Of a stretch of DNA of 64,000 nt, positions 35,113-48,553 are shown piece by piece (position 1 is the stretch's first letter; every line of letters starts with the position of its first letter). Under the pieces are notes generated by a model. That model ran no database searches. It saw only the letters and a list, made by a program, of their open reading frames with translations, and was not told where the DNA came from. The position numbers and the translations under genes are program-made. This DNA is from Onthophagus taurus (lineage: Eukaryota; Arthropoda; Insecta; Coleoptera; Scarabaeidae): the NCBI RefSeq assembly GCF_036711975.1, contig NC_091967.1, forward strand, positions 12,772,001-12,836,000, in the 5' to 3' direction.

Positions 35113-35954
35113 TTAACAACTGCTGGGAGGCGGTGTGGGTGGTGCTCCATTCGAATCCTACGAACAAAGAACATAATGACATTCAATTTAGATTAAATAT
35201 GCCTTTTTTGTGAGATTTATTGCAAAAAAATCGCAATTTTTAACGGATCAACGAAAATTTACAATGGTCGTGTATTTATGGAGGTTTTCGTCAAGGTCAA
35301 TGCTTAAAATGAACCGGACGCAGGTATAATGAGCGAATTTTACCTTGAAACAAGATAATAATCCTAAATATGGGTGGATACAAAAATAATATTTAAATCT
35401 TTCGCTTTTAATCAATTAATACTTTGTAGTGTAAAAAGAAATTTAGAAAATTAACTCCATTTATTTTAATCTTTTGAAACAACTTATAGAAAAAAGTATT
35501 TATACGATTTGCATATTTTTTCAAAAAATTCTTACATATTTTTTACTGATAAAGAGTTATTTTTTGTTGAAATCTTACCCGTTCGTTAAAGCAAGGTTTC
35601 TCTGAAGTATTCTTAGTTCTAAATCGATTAGGTCTTAAATAATAAATAAGTAAGGCCATAACAAACATAACACTCATCATAAAAATCCCTTCATCATTCC
35701 CTCTTTGTAGAGATGCACCTAAAAAAGAAACATTTTCATAATAAAACACTCACCAACTTTCACTTACCAGTAATATCATCAACACATTCAGAATCTGTGC
35801 AATATGATTGAGATTGTCTCAACTACAAAGAATAGAAGTAATGACACGATATTAAGCTTAATTATAGTGTAATTACCATATTTAATAGTCTTCGCATGGC
35901 GATTTCATGGAAATTAAAACATTCGCAGGGATCAAATCCTCCTTCGTCGCTCAT
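35113..35954 (-). CDS. SMIM14: Small integral membrane protein 14
   Basis: Four small exons, 35954-35877, 35822-35768, 35718-35579 and 35157-35113, join in phase to 105 residues (human: 99). The N-terminal block GGFDPCECFNFHEIAMRRLL and the junction LRQSQSYCTDSEC are near copies of the human sequence. One membrane segment follows (FMMSVMFVMALLIYYLRP), then a short cytosolic tail ending in a proline-rich GAPPTPPPSSC. The mammalian protein is reported at the endoplasmic reticulum; its molecular role is not known to me. The conserved cysteine-rich head suggests metal binding or disulfide formation, which is inference. Confidence 0.95.
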
Positions 35955-38460
35955 ATTTATAGTAAATCACAAGACTTTTAGTGCAACCAAAAAGAACTAT
36001 TTTAATGGGTAACTTTTCACTTACTCTAATTAAACACAGCTGTTGTATACAAGGAAAAAAAGATTTGTGTGTGTACAATTCCAAGGTTTATAAACATCTG
36101 TCAAATGTGTCAAGTGCTGGATTAGCAATAAGCCATTAAAGAGCAAAAAAAACGGGTTTCTATTGGTGAACGTTCATCCAATAGAAACAACTTTAGTGGC
36201 ATAAAGTGGCGGGAGCGATTTTGAAATTACAAAATTTCCAAGAATTTATTTAAACAATTTTAAAAATTTTTTATTTTACTACTTACAATGTGTTTTTCTG
36301 TAATTATAAGTCAGTAATTATAATAAAAAATTTAATTATATCTTAGTAACTTCAAAGTTATATTTAAATATCTAGGGTGAAAAGATATTCCCCCCACCAC
36401 TGTTAAAGACTCATCCGAATCGTAAAATATATTTAATATAATGGCGGGAAACTTAAATGTAATCAACAGAAGTTGGCTTTTAAAGATTATTAAAAACATG
36501 TTTAGAATTTTTTAAATGAATGAATCGATAGGAATTAATCTAGAATCAACAAATTAAGAAATTTGAAAGAAAGTATCTGTATTGTTTTGATTCGTAATGG
36601 GAAGAGAAACTTTCTCTGTTTGTTTCTGCTTACTTCAAGACTTTTAAGATGTTCAAAAACCGTGAAATAAACTCAACCACATAATTAAAAGTAAAGCAAA
36701 ACTTAAATTATGAAGTTTTATTTGTTATTTAACTTATTTTCATCACTGTATTTACTCGAATAGACATTTGGTCACAGGAATTTGGAGTGTTAACTTTTTG
36801 GGAGTTAATGTGTGAATCTTTTTAACTCGTTGAGTGTCGTGAGCAGCATAACATGATTAATATACAACTCAAATACGCAGATGTTGTGTTTTTTGATTCG
36901 TACATTTTATAAATAAGAATCAAATAGGAATGTTTAGTTATTTAATGTTGGCTAAAATGGTTCTAATAATTTTGAAATGAAATTGAATTAGAATATAAAT
37001 TTCGGTAATTCGAGAAGTGTTTAAAAGTGGATACGGTCAAATGGGCATTTATATTACGCGTTAAAATGGAAAGTAAACCCTTTTTACGATGTCCACTACA
37101 GCCTTTTCTACTTCGGGGGTCATTAATCATAAAAGACGCTTAAAATGACCGATTTATGCTTCGGGCTCTGTTTGCAACACGGTTATCTACTCAAAGGATT
37201 TTATTTTAACGTGAAATCTTGAACGAATTAATATTTCCGCTACCCTTGAATAGGAAAGTTTTATACTATTTCGAAATAAAATTGCTAAAGTCAGACCATA
37301 AAACTGTACTTTTTATGATTATTGATTATTGTATGATATTAAAATTTTTGAGTGAAGACCCGAAAGTATATGTATGTTGAGTTGTTTGTATGATGATCAG
37401 ACTGCATAAAAAATTAAACGAAGTTTCTCAAAGGAGTTTATACTTATAATTTCAGATGATGCAAAATGATGCTTTTTTCAGTCGATACATGCAACAATAA
37501 AGTGATATGAGAACAAATGGGGTTACAAGAGACAATAATGAAAGATATTGGGAGAATCCAAGTTTTATGGCATGGTCGTGTACAACGAATGGTGGAGGAC
37601 ACATTATCAAAAAGAGCAATGGAGTAGATACCACAGCAAAGAAGAGCGATCAGGAATCTCAATGTGGGAGAGATATGGTTTTTTAAAATAAATGCAACCC
37701 AAGTCTATTTTGCTAAAATATGATAATCAATAACTCAATAATTCAAACGCAACTAACTAATCTATTAATTTAATTACATTTCAATTTATCTAGGCTATTT
37801 AAGTGCATTCACAAAAGAAGATCTTACAATTCATGGCTAACTGGATTATAAAGTGTACTTCCAAGACATTTGCGATTTGGTTAAAGACACATCTTATTCT
37901 AATCCTTGTTGTTGTAATTTACTTATTTTGTTTTATTTGCGCCAGAACTTACTTTTATTTCATTTATCGCTGAAAGAGTATCAATACTTGATTTTGACAT
38001 TTTCATACAAGTTCTAGATCAAATAGAGTCTGTAAGTGCTCATGCTGTGTTGGTATAAATTCAGAAATATAGTATTGAAAGTGAACCTGTTTCAAGGTAG
38101 AATCACAGAACATATTGACTTGAGAAACAGTTTCTTAGGGCGAACAAAAAGTAAAGCTTTTGTATTGACTGAGTCAATAGTTATGAACATCTCCATTTAG
38201 CTATTAAACTGTAGAGGTTTTAGCGGGGACATTAATGTTATTCCATGATTCATTTAGTTTCAATTAGCACCAGCCAATGATAAAAAACCCAGAGGGAAAT
38301 TTCATAATAAAAATCATTAATAAAATTGTGATTTTATTTAAAAATACGATTAAAAACAAACTGCATTCGGATTCTAAAAAGCTATTTTGAGGATATGTTA
38401 ATAGATTAATTACATCGATTAAAGAGAAAAGATCACTTCTTGGAAATATGAAATATTTAA
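35955..38460. other. Intergenic region between SMIM14 and DAT
   Basis: AT-rich, without a recognised gene. A short LINE tail is listed at 37440-37680. Confidence 0.5.
37440..37680 (+). mobile_element. LINE tail fragment
   Basis: A plus-strand frame reads GLQETIMKDIGRIQVLWHG, then RVQRMVEDTLSKRAME and PQQRRAIRNLN, the WYGHVQRMxEDRLPKxxxxW tail of insect RTE-like LINEs. Confidence 0.65.
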
Positions 38461-38607
38461 TACCGCGCATGATCCGCTTCTTGCGAAAACTGACGACCCT
38501 CCTTTGGCCAAATCATTTCATCCACCGATGGGGCAGACCGACTCCAGTTTCACTATCGTCTGCATCCTCTGGCGCTGAAAGGAGATGTTGGTCGATCCCT
38601 TCAACAG
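38461..38607 (+). promoter_or_regulatory. Candidate upstream exon of the dopamine transporter gene
   Basis: A stretch with clearly higher GC than its surroundings ends in a consensus donor (ACAG then GTAAGT). An acceptor at 40778-40779 lies 24 bases before the DAT start codon, so 38608-40779 would be the intron. The exon contains an ATG (38469) opening a frame to the donor; after splicing this frame would run past the DAT start in another frame and stop inside DAT exon 1. The link to DAT is inferred. Confidence 0.35.
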
Positions 38608-40803
38608 GTAAGTCATAAAACTTAATTCTCTTTACTTCATCATTTTATCCGTTGCTTACTACGAGAATGTTTAGACTTGAAAAGATATTTTTCGTTTATT
38701 AGAAAAAAAAACACAATTGAGGACAGTCAATTATATCATTAGAACAATAAATTTTAATGTGGGATTAAACAAGAGTCGTGTAATCGTTTTCTTTATAGTC
38801 GGTATCTTTTGTAATAGTGCGAAATAGAGTTGTTTTTGTTATCATCATAGAAAATAATTACTTCGATTTCTTTTTTTTAATGTAATGTGTTTTCTTGTGA
38901 TTCTTAAAATTATGATAAGAAAATTTAAGTTTCTCTTAAAATCAATTTTTTTTTCATTTGATTAATTTTTTTCAACGATTTTTATCTTCTTCTAGTTCTA
39001 GTTACATTTTCTAAAGTATTTTTAATTACATCTCTTGATTATTTTTTACTATTAATTTAAATTGTTCATATTTAACAGGCCCTTTCCTATATTTTGCTTT
39101 TATATTCATCGCCACATTTCCTAAATATTAGATACTTTTTCTGAAATTATTGATTCTATATTAACCCTTTGCCTTTTGTTTTCCTTGATAAAATGACAAA
39201 ACTTTTTGCAATCCATATTTTTTAGTTATATTTATTATTTTCTTTTCTAAAATAGTAAAATTTCAAATATTCTTGTATTAAACGAAGAATTTATAAGATA
39301 TAAAAGCTTTCAATGATAGGTTCGTATTAAAACCCGTTTGAAATACATTTTACTCGAGATTGATTAATCGAATCTAAAATTAGACCTTCTGGAACTTTTC
39401 AAACGCATCACAATCAATTTATCAACACCTAATTTCATTACACAAACTGATGCGAATGTAAACAGATTTATACCGGTGACATCCCATCGATGATGACCCA
39501 TTGTTTTAGGGTAACGCGAGGGTTGACCGCAAATGGATGTCTAGTGGCAGTTCGATGGGTTTCCATCTCGCTAGCTGTCGCGGACAGGTGTCATTCAAGG
39601 TGTTAAGTGGTTTCCCTAAACATAAACCTCGCAATCTTCCAAATAATACTTAACCCCTAACATAATGTGATAAATATGTTGTAGTAATAATTAATGTATA
39701 ATAAAATATACATTGTTATGAAATAGGATTTTTTTAAATACCTGAATATAATGAAATAAATGCGTTTCACGTTAATTCACATTAATTTGTAACGTTTTTG
39801 CATACATTCTTTATCACCATTCTGATTCTTGTTTCCACACTATATATAACTCATCTGACTACAGGGGAAGATACTTGAGTAGACTTGCCTGAAAATGTCA
39901 CCTCATGAGATAAAATTTTATGAAATATTTTGCCATGCATTGGTTTTTTGGTATGCTTGATTTTTTAAATAAATTACTTGAGAATTTATATCACCAACAT
40001 ACTTTATATCGACGAATCGTGGAATGTGATGACTCTTAGGTTCGATCTATTTCCAGTTCCAAAATCAACGGGTTCGTCACAATTATGGAAAAATGTCTTG
40101 AACACATTAAACACAAACACCCTTCTGTCTGAATTTCTTCCTTTCAAGTTCATAAAAACATGGGATATTTATCTTTCTTCATCAGTGTCTACATCACATA
40201 ACATTTTCCTTTTTAATTTATTAACGAGTTAGAAATCGATGAACCAATTACCTGCAGATAGATTTTGCAGTCATATTACCAGACTTGTTGGAATCTTGCT
40301 GGTTCCTTGTGTCATTTTGGTTCAGACAGTTTTGTTGGAAGTACCTTCTGTTTTTTACAACTTTTCTTTTTGTATTTCTTTCTACACAGAAAAAAAATAG
40401 GTTCTTTTTGAGAACTCCCTTAAATATTAGTTCTGTCAGTAGCAACCATGAGTAGGTTTTGCATACAGTGAAGATTTTCTTGCGTAGGTAAAGTCGTTAA
40501 GGTTTTCTTATTCCATCTTCCAAATTGCTTACTTTATTTAATCCTTCGCCACAACTTCATCTATGCCCGTTATGTGCAATCTCCCTTCTCCTTTGTTGGC
40601 CAATCTTTTAATCCCTATTTTTCTGCAACTTACACCGGATACTATAGAATGAATAAATGATTCCTTTTGCAAGAAACTTCTCTTTTTAATTTTTTGCTCG
40701 TTCGAGAATTTCGCATTTCTTTTAAATATGGTAGGGATTAAAAATTTAATATTCTAGTTATTATATTTTTTATTGTTAGATGTTGGTGCCTTGAAACTTA
40801 GAA

Positions 40804-43800
40804 ATGTCGACAACCACGACGCCGACGACCATGATTCGGCCTCCAGGTACCGAAGTGGTAACCGACGCCCGAGAAACATGGGGTAAAAAAGTGGATTTTC
40901 TTCTGTCTGTTATTGGATTTGCTGTTGATTTGGCGAACGTTTGGCGATTTCCATATCTTTGTTATAAGAACGGCGGCGGTAAGTTATTTCAAAACGGAAA
41001 CGATTTTACGAAGTCTGTAAACGACCGGAAATTGTTAATATTCCTTTGACCGAAGTATAAAGAAAAATCGGACTCTTATTCGTCTGACTGTGACTTCAAA
41101 GTACAAAAATCTTAATTTCTTTATTCCAACAGATTTTAACTCAATTATTAAACATTTTATTTCCACTAATATTCTTTTATGCAAAACTTTTATTACAATT
41201 TTCTTGTAGTACAAATTAATTTTTGATGTAATCTAAATAGCATGCTATAGTTGATAATTTTCGTTAATTTTATAGTTATAACAGGTTCAGAATATCACTT
41301 CGCGACCCCTATCATTTCACTCCCTTGCCTGTTAATGGCCTTAAAATCGAATTACTCGAGCATAGACGTTCAGAAGAGGCTTTATTGCCACTTTACACTG
41401 AGTAAAGACCGGACGGTGATCGCTTATTAAACTACCAAATTAATTGACACCTCAATTAAAAAAGAACGAAATCATATCAAAAATGTCACACATACAGGTT
41501 CACCTTACGTAGTGTTAATGTTAAAAAATAAGAATAATTCCCCTATATTTAATGTAAAAAGAAATTGAGATTTTATTACAGAACAAGTCTCAATGGACTT
41601 TTTGATCCTCTCAAGACATTAAAGACAATCACGTAGAAAATCTGATCCTCAAGGAAAAGGAATCGAGATTTAATTTATTTTAAAAGAGGATTTGAAAGAA
41701 TAAAGCAAAAAAAGCCGGGAGTGTTCTCACAGGGACTTTCTCGAAAAATCGGATAGGTAAAATACAATTTTGTTGTGTGTTATCTTTGAATTTTATTTGC
41801 TACAATTAATAAATCATATTTTATATAGTACCAATCTGATTTTTGATTTGATTAAAATTTTATAAATATTTCAATGTTCTTAATAATTAAAAAACTCACA
41901 TATATGATTCATTTGTCGTGTTCATTACAAATTGAAAGCTTATGTTTAATTGAAATCAAATACAGATATAAAACTGCATAATTTGTAGGGATATATAGCT
42001 TAATAACCAAGCAATAGTTCAAATCGAAGCTATTTGCGATCGAGACATTGAAATTGAGACTTTCAATATTCATTGCACCCAAGTATAACTATCTAAATAT
42101 AAGGCATCAAGTATAACTTATCCCATCACCTTCGTAGTCGGTTTGACAGGATCGATTGTAATCTCTGCGACAATCTCCCTAATTCATTAGAAATAAAGCT
42201 TTATATTTTGGATACGCAATAATTATTTGGATATTAAGCCAGTAATTCAGTAAAGACGTACACATAGCCGATACAATGACATCGTAACCATCAACTCTCA
42301 TTGCACTCAAGAGGTACTTATCGAGTCTGAGATAAACTGGAGGAGTAATTGAGCCCAATAGATTAGACTCATAGATGTTCTCATTGTTATTTCATAAATG
42401 AAGTTTTTTCGGAAAAAGTTTCCAAACAAGGTTTATAACCAACTACCAGAACTAGATGAATTAATTAAATTCCTATTAACTTTCCATACTGCAGTATCAG
42501 TTTCACATACTATTAGAAGTTTCCAAACAAAGTTGACAGGCAACCTCAGATCAAAAGGAATTAATTAGATTCTTGTTAATTTTCCATATTACGGTATCGT
42601 GTTCATACAGCTCTATGTCATGATCAAAGTTTTTGCAAAAATTCGCATAAACTTGGATTTCAAACACTTAATATGCCATCAATTACTTTTAATATTACGA
42701 TCGGGCAACTATGTCTAGGTACTATAATGGTATTTGTAAAGTTTTATATTTTTAATACATATTCTGCTGGTCAGCTATTTGTCTATGAATCTTTGCCGTC
42801 TATTCGTTCCATCACACAGAAGTCAAAAGCAAGACAGATGAAACCAACAGATAGAGTTCAATTTCTAATTATCAATAAACCATCACAGCTCTCATTGGAA
42901 AGAGAGAACGCCCAGAGAAAACCGTGCCAGAACAGCTGGATTCAAAATGGGAACACATTCTTCCATGTCTGCTACGCTGACGATGCTGTTCTTATTGCAG
43001 ATTCTGATGACAACCTCTAAATGTTACTACATTTTTTTAACACTAAAATAAAAGAACTAAATATGCTCATCAAGACTGAGAAGACCAAATGCTTAGTAAT
43101 ATTCAAGGAAATCTTTTTAACTATAAAACCAGTGTGCGCGGCAGAGACAAGTTGAGATACAAGCAGGATTCTACAAATAATGAGAACAGTCTAGATGAAA
43201 ACCACTAAGAAATCTACAAGTCAAATTTTTACACTTCAGAATATAGAAGGAAGATATCACACAACAATGTGGAATACAGGACTTAGAAAGATGAGTTGAG
43301 AAAAAGATTCTGGAACAAACATAAAAGAGGAATAAAAGACGCCAGAGACGTTAAAATCGCAAGAATAGAACTTATAGAACCCAGTAGAAAAAATGTCACA
43401 AGGAAGACCACCAAAACGATGGCAAGAATGTTGGAACTCATCTTCTGGGGAAGAGATGTTGGCAATGAACAAGAAGTAGCCTGCCAATAATTTAAATTAT
43501 GTCTTAAAATCAATATTTCTATACGAAGAACATAAATTTATATTTATATATGTTACTAAATTGAAAATATTGTTTGTATAATTATTTATTATTTTAGGTG
43601 CTTTTCTAGTTCCATATTGTATTATGCTTATCATCGGAGGAATTCCATTATTCTACATGGAATTAGCATTAGGACAGTTCAACAGAAAAGGGGCAATAAC
43701 TTGTTGGGGAAGACTCGTACCACTTCTTAAAGGTACTCTACATTTTTTTTTTATTACTTAAGTATAAGAAAAATCCACTTCCATCATCCATAAATCATCA

Positions 43801-46800
43801 TTCCTTGAAACACTTATAAATTTCACACTCGGCCGATCCGCAAAAGTCATATAATTCAGCTTAAGTGGCCATCCACTCTCTCTTAAACCCAGCTGAATAT
43901 TGATGTACTTCTCTCTTTCTCTGTTCAAAAATTCCCCAACTTTCGCGACGAGTTGACGACGTCGAGACCCCCTCACAATACCGTTTCCGAGAGCGGCAGC
44001 TTCCGGGTATTAGTCCGAGTAGATAATTGACTCTCTCGAGTTCTTGCTATAGCTCGCGCGAAAACCATCCTTCTCGTAGATATTTTACGCTCGATCCCAG
44101 TTTAGTCGGACTCTTTCCATTTTCGAACACAATACTTCCTATTTCAATAAGAAACCTTACAATGGAAACACACCTGTTGATTAAATTGATTAAAACTTGA
44201 AGTAATCATCGATAATTAAGTTTTTCTTTGCGATAAATTAAATTACTTCAAACTAATAAAAAAGTTAAATTAATAATAGTTTGATTTAAAATATTTTTTT
44301 AGGAATAGGATACGCTGTTGTACTTATAGCGTTTTACGTCGATTTTTATTACAACGTGATTATCGCTTGGGCTTTACGATTTTTCTTCGCGTCTTTTACC
44401 GATCTTTTGCCATGGACTACGTGCGATAATCCATGGAATACACCAAATTGTAGACCAGTAAGAAAAATTAATAAAATGTGTTTTATTTCGTTATCTAATT
44501 ATAATTAAAATTTTAGTTTGATGTAAATTTAGCAAACGCAACTAATGGAAATTCATCTGCTTCTGGTTCTGCAAATAGCTTTGATTCTGCTGCATCTGAA
44601 TATTTTAAGTAAGTTTATTTATTTTTTTGATGTTTTATATTAATAATTTTTTTAAAATCTAGTCGCGCAATCTTAGAATTACACCGAAGTGAAGGATTAC
44701 ACGATCTTGGAACCATAAAATGGGATATCGCGTTGTGCCTTTTGGCAGTTTACGTAATTTGTTACTTTTCTTTATGGAAAGGAATCTCAACGTCGGGAAA
44801 AGTTGTGTGGTTCACCGCTTTATTTCCATACGCTGTGCTTTTAATTCTTTTAATTCGTGGAATAACTTTACCTGGGTCGGCGGAAGGAATCAAATATTAT
44901 CTTAATCCGAATTTTAATAAAATAACTTCACCAGAAGTAAATAAACATCATTTGAAATTAGTATAAAATCAATTAATTGCATTTATTTTAGGTTTGGGTA
45001 GATGCAGCAACACAAGTATTTTTTTCTTTGGGGCCAGGATTTGGTGTTTTGCTTGCATACGCCTCTTACAACAAGTACCACAATAACGTGTATAAGTATG
45101 TCGTTTATCGCGAGGATTAAGTTAAATCTAAAGTTAATCTTGATTTTATTTATAAGGGACGCCCTACTTACCAGCATCATCAATTCGGCGACCAGCTTCA
45201 TAGCGGGATTCGTCATATTTTCGGTCTTAGGTTATATGGCCCACGCTTCTGGAAGGGATATAAAGGATGTTGCAACAGAGGGACCGGGACTTGTTTTCAT
45301 TGTATATCCTGCGGCAATCGCCACGATGCCTGGCAGTATATTTTGGGCGCTAATCTTCTTTATGATGCTACTCACGTTAGGACTTGACAGCTCAGTGAGT
45401 TTTCTTTTCTTAAAAGAAAATATTTTTATTATGTATAGTTTCTATTATACTATAGTGTATCAATAATACAGGAAAATCTTGATATAACGCACCTCGTTAA
45501 AACGAACTTCGGATATAACGAACAAAATATTTTTAAATCATACTATTAATATTATCTATTTAATATATCAGTACTGGTGATGGATAAATATGAAATAAGT
45601 GTGGATTATGATTTAATGATGCATTAGGAATATTTTTTATTCATAACGTCTTTCTCCATCAGTTTTAGTACTTCCGTTAGAGTTGATTTTATTAAGAGAA
45701 ATCGTCCAATTTTAAAATTTTGTGATTTATGCTATATCATTACAAACTGGTGATGGATATATATGAAATAAGTGTGGATTATGATTTATTGATGCATTAG
45801 GAATATTTTTTATTCATAACGTCTTTCTCCATCAGTTTTAGTACTTCCATTAGAGTTGATTTTATTAAGAAAAATCTTCCCATTGTGACATTTTGTATTT
45901 TATGCTATATCACTAGAAACTGTTGATAAATAAATATGAAATAACTGAAGATTGTGATTTATTGATGCATTAGGAATATTTTTTATTCATAACGTCTTTC
46001 TCCATCAGTTTTAGTACTTCCGTTATAGTTCATTTTATTAAGAAAAATCGTCCCATTTTGACATTTTGTATTCTATGCTATATCACTAGAAACCGTTGAT
46101 AAATAAATATGAAATAAGTGTAGATTGTGATTTATTGGTGCATTAGGAATATTTTTTATTCATAACATCTTTCTCCATCAGTTTTAGTACTTCCGTTAGA
46201 GTTGATTTTATTAAGAAAAATCGTCCCATTTTGACATTTTGTATTTTATGCTATATCACTAGAAACTGATGATGGATAAATATGAAATAAATGTGGATTA
46301 TGATTTATTGACGCATTAGGAATATTTTTTATTCATAACGTCTTTCTCCATCTTTTTTAGTACTTTCGTTATAGCTGATTTTATTAAGAAAAATCTTCCC
46401 ATTGTGACATTTTGTATTTTATGCTATATCACTAGAAACTGTTGATAAATAAATATGAAATAAGTGTAGATTGTCATTTATTGGTGCATTAGGAACATTT
46501 TTTATTCTTAACGTCTTTCTCCATCAGTTTTAGTACTTCCGTTAGAGTTGATTTTATTAAAAAAAATCGTCCAATTTTGACATTTTGTATTTTATGCTAT
46601 ATCACTAGAAACTGACGATGGATAAATATGAAATAAGTGTGGATTATAATTTATTGATGCATTAGGAATATTTTTTATTCATAATCTTTTTCTCCATCTC
46701 TTTTAGTACTTCCGTTAGAGTTGAGTTTATTAAGAAAAATCGTCCAATTTTGATATTTTATGATTTATGCTATATCGCTAGAAATTGTTATTTGTTTTAG

Positions 46801-47541
46801 TTTGGTGGATCTGAAGCTATAATAACAGCATTAAGCGATGAGTTTCCAAAAATTGGTCGCAACAGAGAAATTTTTGTCGCTTGTCTCTTCACATTGTACT
46901 TTTTGGTTGGTTTGGCATCTTGTTCGCAAGGTGGATTTTACTTTTTTCATTTACTCGATCGCTACGCTGCAGGTTATTCCATGTTAATAGCAGTTTTTTT
47001 CGAATCCATTGCTGTATCTTGGATTTATGGTAAATAGCACAATAAAATACCTCAACAAGCTTTTTTAAACTATTTTTTTAAAGGAACAAAACGTTTCTGC
47101 GACGATATTAAAGACATGATCGGATTTAGTCCTGGAATATACTGGAGATTTTGTTGGAGATTTGCAGCACCCTTATTTTTACTCTTCATCATTGTCTATG
47201 GTTTATTGGGATATGAACCTCTATCGTATGAAGGATATACATATCCAACTTGGGCTAACGTTCTTGGATGGGCTATAGCTGGATCATCAGTTAGTATGAT
47301 ACCATTAGTGGCAGCTTATAAATTTATAACTACTCCAGGAACTTGTTATAAGGTAATAAATATAAATCAAAAATTATCGAGTAGTGAACAATTAAGTTGT
47401 TTTCAGCGATTTAAAAAGTTAACAACACCTTGGAGGGATACGCAATTAGGAACACAAGTAAATGGGGTCATTCAATCGGAAAGTAATCAAATACGGTTAG
47501 GAAATACAGAAGAAACCACCACAAATGCAGTAGAAGTCTGA
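40804..47541 (+). CDS. DAT: Sodium- and chloride-dependent dopamine transporter (SLC6)
   Basis: This plasma-membrane symporter returns dopamine from the synaptic cleft to neurons, driven by Na+ and Cl-. Ten exons join in phase to 601 residues: 40804-40978, 43598-43732, 44303-44457, 44517-44608, 44663-44936, 44992-45095, 45157-45394, 46801-47029, 47084-47352 and 47407-47541. TM1 carries the amine-binding aspartate, [20 protein letters not shown] (Asp42). Blocks identical or close to fly DAT (fumin) rather than the serotonin transporter are [83 protein letters not shown] and [18 protein letters not shown]. Extracellular loop 2 has a Ser/Asn-rich insert with possible N-glycosylation (ANATNGNSS). 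The last intron is only 54 nt and in frame. Introns 1 and 7 contain a LINE fragment and a tandem array. Confidence 0.97.
42417..42620. repeat. Diverged ~101-bp tandem dimer in DAT intron 1
   Basis: Two units share AGTTTCCAAACAA, then GAATTAATTA and TTCCTATTAACTTTCCATA-type segments at a spacing of about 101 bp. They are clearly diverged, so this is an old duplication. Confidence 0.6.
42770..43490 (+). mobile_element. LINE fragment in DAT intron 1
   Basis: Frame 42673-43020 contains [19 protein letters not shown], the catalytic YADD block of an RTE-like RT, followed by [18 protein letters not shown]. Further fragments with breaks read LRKMS and later [20 protein letters not shown] in one frame ([11 protein letters not shown] in another), the usual tail. 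It lies in the same sense as DAT. Confidence 0.75.
45566..46790 (+). repeat. Seven-copy tandem array, 173-bp monomer, in DAT intron 7
   Basis: The marker GCATTAGGAATATTTTTTAT recurs at 45621, 45793, 45967, 46140, 46313, 46486 (one base changed) and 46659, a period of 172-174 bp. Two monomer types alternate: type A with GATGGATA and GTGGATTAT, and type B with GTTGATAAATA and GTAGATTGT (or GAAGATTGT); the order along the array is A A B B A B A. The last monomer runs to within about 10-20 bases of the exon 8 acceptor at 46799-46800. The monomer length is near one nucleosome repeat, as in many insect satellites. Confidence 0.93.
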
Positions 47542-48553
47542 GGTTCGCGTCCCTGCATCCATTTTGATATTTATTATGTATAATCTGCTGTAGCTTTAAA
47601 TCTAGCCGAAATATGTGTATTACGTATTCTTTTTTTTGATGTAGTTAGTTAGGCGTTTGGAAGTTTTCACATTTTGTTAGAAATATTTAATATTAGCCAA
47701 TCAGGTGAACACAGCGAATAAATGACCAAACGAGTAGCTGTAGAGATAATAAACAACTAGATACTAAGTAAATAAATTTAATTATAAGTTAATGTATAAA
47801 TATTAGGATCCATAAAGAGTATTAGTTAGCAATATGTAATTATCCACCTTTATATTTGTAGTATAAATTAAAATTAAGGGTGGACGTGCTAGTTGTAGAT
47901 ATGCTTTAACTTAGCTATATTAAAAAATATTGTATACATCAACAAATATTTTGTACTTTGTTATTGTAAAGATAAGATTTTATGGGAAGGCGACCAAACA
48001 GCCATTTGGTGGCCTTCAAAACATAGATATAGAGGACGGTTGTAAAACTGCAAATTAAGAATATTTTCATGTATAAAAATACTTAATGGAGGTAAAATAC
48101 TTTATTATTGATATTCCTACAATTAAAATTGTTAGGATTTATTATTATTGGGTTCATATTTGTTGATTTACAAGTTAATTGTTAACAGCCATAACAACTA
48201 ACTCGTCGTGATTGATGAAAAATTCCTATATTCTTTATTGTAACAATATTTATTAAAAATTATTTATCGAAAACGAACGTTACAGCCAAACGTTTGTTTT
48301 CTTAACGTTAATAAATTCAGTTTTCGTTAAGTTTGTCTTTTATTCTAAAAAATATCCAATAAGATTTATGTAAAATAAAAATTTTTAGTGATCCATTAAA
48401 TTTATTAATAAATTTTCACATTGATACATCAAATTCAATTAATTTTTTGTACAATTACACCACATTAATATTAAACACATTACATAAAATTATGTTCAAG
48501 GATTACTTCCAACTATTCCACTCAATTCAATATTCATTTTAATAATGAGAATA
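47542..48553. other. Convergent 3' region of DAT and ANKMY2
   Basis: The 3' UTRs of two genes meeting tail to tail, AT-rich. An AATAAA at about 47717 may serve DAT. No gene is seen. Confidence 0.5.
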
